A DNA stretch of 64,000 nucleotides from Phymatolithon calcareum (Eukaryota > Rhodophyta > Florideophyceae > Hapalidiales): NCBI GenBank assembly GCA_977006965.1, contig OZ345381.1, forward strand, positions 1,240,001 through 1,304,000, in the 5' to 3' direction. The notes beneath the pieces are model-generated. The model ran no database searches. It was given only the letters and a program-made list of their open reading frames with translations, and was not told where the DNA came from. Of this stretch, positions 52,871-60,980 are shown piece by piece. A program made the position numbers and the translations under genes. Position 1 is the first letter of the stretch. Every line of letters begins with the position of its first letter.

Positions 52871-54705
52871 TTTGTCTGGGGGTTGCATATCACACGTCAC
52901 GAATACCAACACTATCCTATCACTGTCAGGTCTAACGGTTACCTCGATACGCACGTGCGAGTCAGTGACCCAACTTGGCGATCTCTCGGGCCTCCCCTCC
53001 TGCGATGTCAGGTCTATCACTGTCTGGTCTAACGGCTACCGCGATACGCACGCGCGAGTCAGTGACGCAACTTGGCCATCTCTTGGTGCCTCCCATCCTG
53101 TGTTTATTTCGACTGTCGGGTCTGTCCGTTATTACGAGCTGACACTTGCGGGTGGCCACCCGACGTTGTCGCTCTGTAGGATCTCCCCTAAGTCGTGTGC
53201 CGGCAGTGTCTTTCTTAGCCTTCTTGTTTCGCCATTGACTGAGCTCGCATTTGCAAGCCACTGTCTAGTTCGACAACAAGAGACATATACACTGCGATTT
53301 AAGATTGCCAGTGAGATGGCACAGCGCTCACTCTGACTTTCTTCATAACCTGACCACCGTTTTCTATGTTATATTGACTTTTTCTCACCCGTATAGATCG
53401 CACGTCGAAGAGACCTTCTCTTGAACTGGAAAACGAGACGGTAAGAGCTCCTTTCCAGTTTATGTCGACAACTGCTGATTCCACAGAAAAATTATGACTT
53501 TCTCATTACCATATATGGTCTTCTATCTCTTTGCTTGACCTCTAGATTTTCAGCAAGAACGACATTAACTCTTCTCGCGATTGACTTCTAGGATCCCTTT
53601 CCAGCTTGCATGATAGTACATTTCCTGTATCGCAACTACACATTGCTCTGCTCTAGTGCGATATTTGCTAGTCGTGATCGTATTAAACAATGTACTTCCC
53701 GTTCTCCCGTTTTGGACTTGCAAGCGATTAATTCTATCCCTTCGAAGAATTAGATCTAGAAATGTAACGACACTTCCAATCTCTGGAACGATACTATCAG
53801 CATCGCATTGTGAACGACAGTATCAGAGAACCAACGGGCTCATTCGCCGACACCGACTAATACTCAACGTACCGATTATTATACTGTTAGTCGGCGCCAC
53901 CTCAGGAACAATAGAGACTGCTCGATTCCACCCTACTTAAGCCGAAACCTTGTTCGCTTCCTCTAGAATAAAAGCTATCGCTCTTCAATTGACCACAAGA
54001 AATAGTGGCCTAGTTTGCAAACCCTCGACCCTACAGCACGAAACTACGCACAGACGCTACCACAAACGACTGTAGATCATAGTGCACTCATAGTTTCTCA
54101 AACTGTGCTTTTGTGACAGCTCAAACCATGCATTGATTGTACGAATCTGTCGTCCACGGACGATAAGCATTCATGCATATAGTGCAGTGCCACAGACTCC
54201 GGCTCTATTTTGCAACGTAAAGCTCTGAAATTACCATGCGTCCGAATACAGACCACTTTGTTAAGTCACAGCCGAGTGCGACGCGAATCTCTGAACGATG
54301 TGATAAACGTGTCAAATTGCTGTAAGTTGTCTGTAAATCGGCTGAACATTCATGCTATGATACACCCTCTAGGACTGAAATCCCTCTTTAACTGCAGTTC
54401 GACCACTTTTTTTTAATCAAAGTTTATTTAAAAGCCCCACAGACTTCCGAAGATATGGGCAAGGCTTCCTCAGTTGCTACCTACCATTGTGTAGCTCAGG
54501 AAAACGCACCGCCAGAGAGGCGGGCGGAAAAACTTAGGATCTCAGATAATCCCATCTAAGTTGCTACTGTACCTGTCCCGAAGCGTTGAAGTTAGAAGGG
54601 GTCGACTGTATTAATTGCGGTCTTTCTCCCGGAACGCGACTGCTGCACCCCTTATTAGGCCTGTGGACATGCCTTGCAGTATTGCCTGTATCAAGCCGAC
54701 CCAAC
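52871..54705. other. Non-array sequence left of the C58 gene
   Basis: Begins with two direct copies of a 97-bp repeat (52918-53014, 53015-53111). A 171-residue frame across 52821-53336 is a product of these. The rest is AT-rich with short frames only. Near 54420-54530 are TTTAATCAAAGTTTATTTAAA and an inverted CCGCC/GGCGG pair, which may mark the border of the inserted C58-bearing DNA. Confidence 0.4.
52918..53111. repeat. Two-copy 97-bp direct repeat
   Basis: TATCACTGTC(A/T)GGTCTAACGG opens both copies. They share about 85-90 percent of bases and abut each other. There is no relation to the array units. Confidence 0.7.
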
Positions 54706-55707
54706 ATGAACGCGCAGTACCGTATTGTAGCAGAGTGCAAGAGTGAAAGCGGCAATACGCTCCAGCCAGGAAGTATCGCGGGTGGTAACGATTTCCTGAA
54801 TTTCGATGATTGGCCCGCTTTGTACACCGCTTCGGAGATCGCCGAAGCAGACAGGAACCGTGTTGAACCGGTAGAGGATACCGGCAATGGTAACCTGTCC
54901 GACTTTTCCGAAGGCACCTCCGATGACGTCTTCGATAGTGACTCAACGGCCTCGGAGAACTCAGGTGATGAAAATTTCGAGACGGTTTCCGAAGCTGCGA
55001 TGCGCTCGGATGTTGAAGCAAGTGTGCGATTTTCGCCTGATCCTTACGATGACATATTCGACGCCAAGCGGAAACGCTGGCTTGTCGACTATAACGCGAT
55101 CAAGACCGCCTACCGGATGCTGCACAAAGAAGGAGACATCGAAGAAAGCCCGTCCTGGCTGAATTTTCCATCAGTGAAGCGCCCCGACTTTTCAGATAAT
55201 TCGGCGATTATCTTCGAAACGGACAATTCTAATGGCATCTGCGCGGGCATGTCTATGGTATGGCTCATGCAGCTATTGAATGGAACGGAAGTAAGGGACA
55301 GCCAACCGGATATGGATCGGTCTCACCAGGTTGATGCTGTAGGGGCGCAGAGTCGTGCGCAAACTGGCGAGATGATCGAGCCGATGGCAGCACATGTCGG
55401 GCTCAAAATTTCTCAGGAACACACGTTTTATGGCGCAGATCCGTTCAGCGATTTATACAATGCTATGAGACAAAACCCAGGTGCTTGGTACATCAGCTAC
55501 CGGATTCCCGATATTGAGTGGGGCCACGACGTCGCCTGCTACAATTTAGGTGGTTCTGCTCACCTGAACCCCAACACTGGTGTCTTCGAGTTCGACGATC
55601 TTTCCGATCTGGTGGTCATTATTAAGGAGCAGTACGAGACCAACTTTCATAAGCAATGCCCTGTAGATGTAGCCAAGGTATTTGCCGCCCGGCTGGTTAG
55701 AGCTTAG
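54706..55707 (+). CDS. YopT-type cysteine peptidase-like protein (family C58), probable bacterial acquisition
   Basis: A 333-residue frame from ATG 54706; the frame is also open about 40 codons upstream. Residues about 45-110 are acidic, Ser-rich and probably disordered. The C-terminal half has the C58 fold signature: nucleophile loop NSNGICAGMSMVWL with Cys179, then EWGHDVACYNLGG with His274, then HLNPNTGVFEFDD, where the usual third-triad Asp before Pro-Asn is Asn288. Asn can serve this role in papain-like enzymes, so activity is possible. Family members are mostly bacterial type III-secreted proteases acting inside eukaryotic cells, plus bacterial toxin modules. A host algal genome is an unusual place. 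No intron, no signal peptide, and unrelated flanks suggest horizontal transfer. Confidence 0.7.
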   Translation: MNAQYRIVAECKSESGNTLQPGSIAGGNDFLNFDDWPALYTASEIAEADRNRVEPVEDTGNGNLSDFSEGTSDDVFDSDSTASENSGDENFETVSEAAMRSDVEASVRFSPDPYDDIFDAKRKRWLVDYNAIKTAYRMLHKEGDIEESPSWLNFPSVKRPDFSDNSAIIFETDNSNGICAGMSMVWLMQLLNGTEVRDSQPDMDRSHQVDAVGAQSRAQTGEMIEPMAAHVGLKISQEHTFYGADPFSDLYNAMRQNPGAWYISYRIPDIEWGHDVACYNLGGSAHLNPNTGVFEFDDLSDLVVIIKEQYETNFHKQCPVDVAKVFAARLVRA

Positions 55708-55854
55708 CCGGAAGAGTAATAACGTAATTCAGTTCTGCACTATCAATTGACAAGAAGGCGGCTTGCAAAGGGGAGACAGCTGGCGCTGATCTCTGGGTGG
55801 TAACATGAGTGCGAAATTGCGGCTGGCGCCATGGCCAATCAGAGGTCGCCAAAA

Positions 55855-56160
55855 CAACCCCTGCATCCCATACTGGAACAGTTCCATCATTCAAACCACA
55901 AGTTATTCGTCCTCCATCGGATGAAAACACAACAGTCCCTACGTCGTCGCGAAACTTTAGAGATTTCCCAATACATTGCCCAGTAGTGGTGTCCCATACT
56001 CGAATAAATACATCATGCCAAGATGCCGATGCAATTCTCTTCCCGTCTGGACTAAACCCACAGGAGTGACGAATTCTCGAATGGGTAACAAGGTTTCAAC
56101 GTCCCACAGCCGAATCGTGTCTCCACGAGTTGCCAGATGTGCACCATTGGGACTGAAAAG
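55855..56160 (-). pseudogene. NLR-like gene, internal WD40 fragment
   Basis: About 300 bp matching 38040-38350 of the unit 2 NLR gene (VFSSDGGRITCGLNDGTV...), with small indels that break the frame. At its right end (GACTGAA/AAGACG) it is joined by a few bases of shared sequence to the spacer that lies upstream of glyoxalase. It therefore replaces the RING gene found there in array units. Confidence 0.7.
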
Positions 56161-56379
56161 ACGTTCGTGTCTTGAGCAGTGCAACCTTGAGACATTCACT
56201 TCCTCAATTTGGGAGCACACGGAAACGGCTGCGTCCTCTCTCCCAGCTGGCATTGTGTGATTGGTGTAATGGAAAATATCCGAAAATTATCGAAAATAAG
56301 ATCTCGCTTAGAGATGGCCGTTGGCTCACATGTCCGACAGAGATGTGCATCACACACGTCGTGTCAGATCTGATGTGCC

Positions 56380-57510
56380 ATGCACACTGTCGTGCACGCG
56401 CTACCTCGTGCGCTTCCTCGTCCTTCAGCCTTCGCCCCGACTGCGTTGTTCCTTTCGCGCCCTACCTCGGTGGCCACTAGTGCCCGTCCCTCTCTCTGCC
56501 GAGTGCATTGCAACCTCCATTCCGCACGCGCCACGATGGCGACATCTCCCGCGACGTTGACCGCCGTAGCAGAGTCGGTAGCCGGCGCCCAGCCGACGTT
56601 TGCACAGACCATGTTGCGCGTATCAGATCCAGACGCTTCGATTTCCTTCTACGAGCGGCTCGGGTTGCGCTATCTCACCTCGCTTGCCTTCCCAGAGTAT
56701 TCATTCTCGCTGTACTTTCTCGCCGCCACAGACGATCCCACGATACCCAAGAAGGACTCATCGCGAAGGGATGCGGCGCTTTGGCTGTGGAGCAGACCGT
56801 ATCCAACCTTGGAGCTCACTCACAATTGGCCGAACGAAAAAGAGCCAGCCGAGAAGTATGTGACTGGGAATGACGCGCCGCGCGGCTTCGGTCATCTCGG
56901 GCTCGTTGGCGGCACGATGAAAGGAGACTTCACGCCGAATGTGGTCGATGCGGACGTTCCCGGCGAGGGCGCCATGTGCGTGCGAGACCCTGACGGCTAC
57001 GCCGTGAAGCTTGTCGAGGACGCGAGCGATGTCGTCTATGCACGCGCCATGCTGCGTGTGACAGACCCCGCGAAGAGCGTCCGGTTCTTCGAGCGGCTCG
57101 GCATGCAGCGGCTTGCGCGTGTGGAGGGTGCGGAGACGACGCACTTTTTCATGGGGTACGCGCCCGATGGGGAGGGAGCGCCGGAAGGCAATGTGGAGGA
57201 GACTGTGACATGGCTGAAACAGTTTCGTGGTCCGGTGGTGCATCTCAGACATGAGTGGAAGAAGTCTGAGGCGTTGACGAATGGGAACGAGAAACCGAAT
57301 AGGGGGTTTGGACATTTAGGCATTCTTGTGGACGATATTTACGATGTTGCGGCGAAAATGGAGGAGTTCGGATACGGCGTTGTGAGGAAACCGTCACCGT
57401 TTCTTGATGTGGGCGCTATTGCATTTGTTAAGGATGATGATGTTGGGTACTGGGTGGAACTTATTCAGCGCGAGGGGGAGACGCCGGCCGAGGCGTATCG
57501 AAAGCAGTAA
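56380..57510 (+). CDS. GLO1: Glyoxalase I, two-domain form with targeting-like leader
   Basis: A 376-residue protein from ATG 56380. The leader (1-52) is rich in Arg, Ser, Ala and Pro and lacks acidic residues, like an organelle transit peptide; ATG 56536 (residue 53) could give a cytosolic form. Two glyoxalase domains (about 74-215 and 220-365) follow. It isomerises the methylglyoxal-glutathione hemithioacetal to S-lactoylglutathione. Metal ligands split between domains: Gln76 (QTMLRV) and Glu145 (LELTHNW) from domain 1, His312 (GFGHLG) and Glu360 (GYWVEL) from domain 2, forming one complete site. The partner site has Arg222, His288 and Lys210 in place of ligands and should be dead. Fragments of this gene's 5' end recur in all three array units. 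Confidence 0.93.
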   Translation: MHTVVHALPRALPRPSAFAPTALFLSRPTSVATSARPSLCRVHCNLHSARATMATSPATLTAVAESVAGAQPTFAQTMLRVSDPDASISFYERLGLRYLTSLAFPEYSFSLYFLAATDDPTIPKKDSSRRDAALWLWSRPYPTLELTHNWPNEKEPAEKYVTGNDAPRGFGHLGLVGGTMKGDFTPNVVDADVPGEGAMCVRDPDGYAVKLVEDASDVVYARAMLRVTDPAKSVRFFERLGMQRLARVEGAETTHFFMGYAPDGEGAPEGNVEETVTWLKQFRGPVVHLRHEWKKSEALTNGNEKPNRGFGHLGILVDDIYDVAAKMEEFGYGVVRKPSPFLDVGAIAFVKDDDVGYWVELIQREGETPAEAYRKQ

Positions 57511-57683
57511 TCTCTAATGGGTGCAGTTGTAGGGTAGAGTATTGTAGTTTCTTGGATGTGGAAATCGATTTTCTTTGTGCAATAAAGAGCAAGGGGAAAC
57601 TGTGAACTTGTCCGAGAACTAGATTATGCCCAGCCCAAATATCTCTAGACTGCATCTTTTTCCCCCAAACCTACAGCGGCGGT

Positions 57684-58442
57684 ATGATTGTCACGTTCGC
57701 CTCCCCGAACGCAGCGCTATCCTCGCGCCGCAGCACCTCCCACGCCCGCACAAAACATTGTCGACCACCGCGCGCCGCAATGGACACGCTCGATCTGTGC
57801 GGATACACGGTTGTACTGGGCACAGCGTCCAAGTGGCGACGCGAGCTATTTGCACGGCATTTCGCCTCGGTTCCATTTACGTTCGCGGCCGCGGATATCG
57901 ACGAGCGTGCGGCGGGCGGTGCGCGCGCCGGCGCCGACGCGCGTGCACTGACACGCGCGATTGCGCACGCCAAGGCAGACGCGCAGCTTCCAGCGTTGCG
58001 CGGACAACGCGTGCTGTTGCTCACGTCCGACCAAGTTGTGCAGGTGGCCGGGGAGATCCGCGAGAAGCCGCGTGATAAGGATGAGTGTCGGAGATACTTG
58101 CAGAGTTACGCGCAGGGCGAGGCTGTGGCAACGGTTACCGCTGTTGTCGTCACGGATTGTACGGACGGCGAGAGAGTGGAGGGGGTGGATGAGGCTCGAC
58201 AGTTCTTCACGGAGATTCCTGACGCCGTTATTGAAGAGTTGATTGCGCGCGGGGAATGCATGACGTCTGCTGGCGGCGTGCTGGTGGAGGATCAATTGCT
58301 CGCGCCATTCCTGGCAAGGCGGGAGGGAGAATTGGAGAGTATTCTAGGTCTACCCGTCACGTGCGTGCGCCGACTGCTCGCGGAGGCGGCGAGAAGGGGT
58401 GGTGCAGTGCGGGAGAAGGATGGGGGACATGAGGGAAGTTAA
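57684..58442 (+). CDS. Maf/YhdE/ASMTL-type nucleoside triphosphate pyrophosphatase
   Basis: A 252-residue protein from ATG 57684. A second ATG at residue 33 (57780) begins the conserved core, so the first 32 basic residues may be an organelle-targeting extension. Core motifs are VVLGTASKWRRELF (43-56, the Maf LASxSxRR motif with Lys for Pro), LTSDQVV (113-119, the aDT-V motif with Gln for Thr) and GEIREKP (123-129). The C-terminal part with AGGVLVEDQLLAPFL and a Gly-Leu-Pro segment is also present. Maf proteins hydrolyse canonical or modified nucleoside triphosphates to monophosphates. The Gln in the catalytic SDQ motif is unusual but occurs in some family members. It lies 173 bp downstream of glyoxalase I on the same strand. 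Confidence 0.88.
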   Translation: MIVTFASPNAALSSRRSTSHARTKHCRPPRAAMDTLDLCGYTVVLGTASKWRRELFARHFASVPFTFAAADIDERAAGGARAGADARALTRAIAHAKADAQLPALRGQRVLLLTSDQVVQVAGEIREKPRDKDECRRYLQSYAQGEAVATVTAVVVTDCTDGERVEGVDEARQFFTEIPDAVIEELIARGECMTSAGGVLVEDQLLAPFLARREGELESILGLPVTCVRRLLAEAARRGGAVREKDGGHEGS

Positions 58443-58688
58443 AGTGAAGGAAATTCTTACTGCGTAAAAGGAAAGATTTTGCAGACATAGGCAAAGGGAG
58501 TAAAAGAGAGAGTTTTCCCAAACCGCGGAATCAAAGGGCCTTCTGTGAGGGAAAATATTGGGCGTCTGGGACAAGGATACCCCTTTTCGAAGAGAGGGTC
58601 CCGTCGCGTTGTCTGGCACAACCGATTTCTTTCCTTCTCGATGTAAGCTAAGTAGAGACGGAGTGCGTGGGTAAAAAGTGAATGCTCC
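58443..58688. other. Short intergenic spacer
   Basis: Between the Maf stop and tRNA-Tyr; no feature recognised. A poly-T-like pol III terminator for the tRNA is not evident immediately downstream of its 3' end. Confidence 0.5.
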
Positions 58689-58787
58689 TCTCCCGACCTA
58701 GAATCGAACTAGGGACATTTTGATGGGGGCTTTTGCGAACTTCATATGAACTACAGTCAAATGCTCTGCCAACTGAGCTACCGGGAG
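58689..58787 (-). tRNA. tRNA-Tyr (GTA) with a 26-nt intron
   Basis: On the minus strand the 5' exon is 58787-58751 (CTCCCGGTAGCTCAGTTGGC...), ending after GACTGTAG. The 3' exon is 58724-58689. The acceptor stem pairs over 7 bp (one G-U), the D-arm TAGCTCAGTTGG and the T-arm GTTCGATTC are standard, the anticodon is GTA and the discriminator is A. The intron 58750-58725 lies after position 37, the usual site in nuclear tRNA-Tyr genes. CCA is not encoded. Internal A and B boxes serve as the pol III promoter. Confidence 0.95.
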
Positions 58788-59203
58788 GTGGGCGGTGGAA
58801 GGTTGCGGAACCATTGTATTAGAACAGCCTCATTTGCAAATGCTTCGTTTGCATGCTCTATCCGTGGCCTACTATCATTGGTCACATTTACGAATCATTT
58901 GGTGTAATCGACAAGCACACCAAGTTTTTTTATTATGCCAGTACAACCACAAAATCGCTCGCCCATGCTGCTCTCTTGTCTCTTCTAAAGTTTTTTGCAG
59001 CTGAACTGGACAAGTGTTAGTGCTGGAGTGTTTAGTTGAGTTAATAATTATTGCCATCCCTCAATCTGCCAATGCGAGAATACTTCCGTCTCGGGACAGT
59101 CTGCTGCTTTTATTGTCAATAAAAGAAAATTGTAATCGCTCTAGCTGGAGATTCAGCGAACGGGGTAGCCCGTGCAGTTTCTAAGGTTCCAGAAAGGGCG
59201 TTA
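58788..59203. other. Intergenic, no feature seen
   Basis: No open frame above about 70 codons, no repeat and no RNA gene recognised. Confidence 0.4.
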
Positions 59204-59488
59204 TTGGCGTTTGAATTCGCATCGCGAACAAATGAGTTGATGGTGCAGTGGCTATCGTCTATAGCGTTGTTTTTTCCCTACCAATGTGGCTTGTCTTGGG
59301 CAACGGAGACGCATAGCTCTTGTTCTGCACTACGCCAATTATTGAGTCAACGGTCAGAGAAGACCAGGAGACAAAGGGACCGGGAGAGCACAAAAAACGG
59401 AGGAAAGAGAGACAAGCAAACAAAACCCCCAAGACAAACAGATATAATAAGCGAGAAGATGTCGGCGTCGTCCTCCGGCGGCGACCTA

Positions 59489-59930
59489 TGCACGAAAAGA
59501 GGGAAAGGGACCTTGAGTGCGATTGTCACCGCACTGGCTTGTGCGGCGAAAAGATTGCCATCAAGAACATACAAACCCTCAAGAAGACAAACAGATAAAA
59601 TAAGCATGAAGAAGTCGGCGTCACCATCCGGCGACGGCCCTAGCTGGACCGTCAATCTTGAGACAGATGCACGAAAAGGGGGAAAGGGACCTTGAGCGCG
59701 ATTGTCACCGCACTGGCTTGTGCGGCGAAACGGTTGCGGTTAAGAACAGAAAACCCCCCAAGAGGACAAACAGACAGAATAAGCATGAAGATGTCGTCCG
59801 GCGGTGACCTTGACTGGACCGTCAACCTTGAGACAGATGCAAGAAAAGGAGAAAGGGACCTTGAGCGCGATTGTCACCGCACTGGCTTGTGCGGCAAAAA
59901 GATTGCCGTCAAGAACGGGTGGGAGAACTT
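59489..59930. repeat. Three-copy tandem repeat of about 175 bp
   Basis: Copies start at about 59489, 59668 and 59839 (TGCACGAAAAGNGGGAAAGGG; periods 179 and 171 bp). Each includes CCGCACTGGCTTGTGCGGC, itself an inverted repeat able to form a stem (GCCGCACAAG against its complement). The first period is not a multiple of three, so no single frame spans all copies. Confidence 0.8.
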
Positions 59931-60075
59931 CAATTCCGTGTGGTCGAAGGGCCTTCCGGGTGAGCTTGGGCGCTATCTTAAATACTACAAGCGAAGCGAA
60001 AAAACAGCGCGCATAGATACGCTAGAAACAAGATTCCCTTACAGCCCGGCAGATCACCTACAATGGGCATCCTGA
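59785..60075 (+). CDS. Hypothetical 96-residue frame downstream of the tandem repeat
   Basis: ATG 59785 to TGA 60075. The C-terminal half outside the repeat (NFNSVWSKGLPGELGRYLKY, then YKRSEKTARIDTLETRFPYS) has protein-like composition but matches nothing I know. It may be the end of a longer gene whose upstream part was disrupted by repeat expansion. A related frame at about 59225-59695 is rich in Lys/Arg. Confidence 0.3.
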   Translation: MKMSSGGDLDWTVNLETDARKGERDLERDCHRTGLCGKKIAVKNGWENFNSVWSKGLPGELGRYLKYYKRSEKTARIDTLETRFPYSPADHLQWAS

Positions 60076-60980
60076 GTATCGCGATCCGAGCTGCGCAGCG
60101 TACAGACACGAGAGAAACCAAAATCAGAGCCCCTACTAGTAGTGTCTAGTGTAGGCGTACAGTCGCGGGAAGAACAGCGATGTGTTGAAATGTCTTAAAT
60201 TTTTATTCTTTCTCTTTTGTTTTATGGATGGAACTATACAGTGCAGCTCTCCACTGCATTGATACAGTGGAGACCTGCGTGATATCAGGAACGTGCGGTG
60301 TCTCCTGAACCATTAAATGGTTGATCGCCGCCACCTCAAGAGTACATACTGTACCGGACAGTACACTGCCACCAAACGCTCCATGTGTACCTGTGTTCCC
60401 GTAAGGTTGTGGAGTGCGCTCCGTGGGCGGCGCGGCTTCAATCTGTTAGTTGAGATAGGTTTTGCAAGGTCGAGTGTGTTATCAAACTTTACTGAAGACG
60501 TCGTGCTGCTCACTTAAATGGAGTTCCTGAGCGTGATCTAGTTCCTAGCAGTTACTAAAAGCGCTCACCACGTTGCGCGTGTCCCTTACACAAGGCGTGC
60601 CGTGGCTCATGTTAACCGTTAGCCTGATGGGTCGTCTTGTACCAAAACCTGCAAGTAGGTCTAATACCTTGGTCTTCGCATTAGTACATTCGCCGTGGTG
60701 CCCGACGGTGTCCTTGTCGCCTATCCAATAAATGTGCATTCCGCAGGGATACCGCCACATTGATCAGCCTCCCTTGCCATGTGCTGCGCCACGCACATCC
60801 TGACGCGGTGTTCGACAACGGATTTTGTGTAAGTGCAACCGATGCGTGTCGCGCAACGTGGGCACACGCGCGGAGCACGTGTCGTAGGCCATGTCCAGGC
60901 CCACGTGTGAGTGTATGCCAAGAGCGACTTGTCAACACGCCGCCTCGCACTTGAGCATGCACGAACGCCTGAACTGTATT
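60076..60980. other. 3' flank of the Copia element, possible LTR
   Basis: On the minus strand downstream of the polyprotein stop, a purine-rich GCGAGGCGGCG is followed by TGTTGACAAG (from 60937), plausible as polypurine tract and LTR start. The matching CA end and the second LTR are outside view or unrecognised, so this is only a suggestion. No gene. Confidence 0.3.

Noticed and set aside
52821-53336. 171-codon plus-strand frame
   Set aside because: It runs across the array border and both 97-bp repeats, with repeated peptide blocks and no recognisable domain; probably chance.
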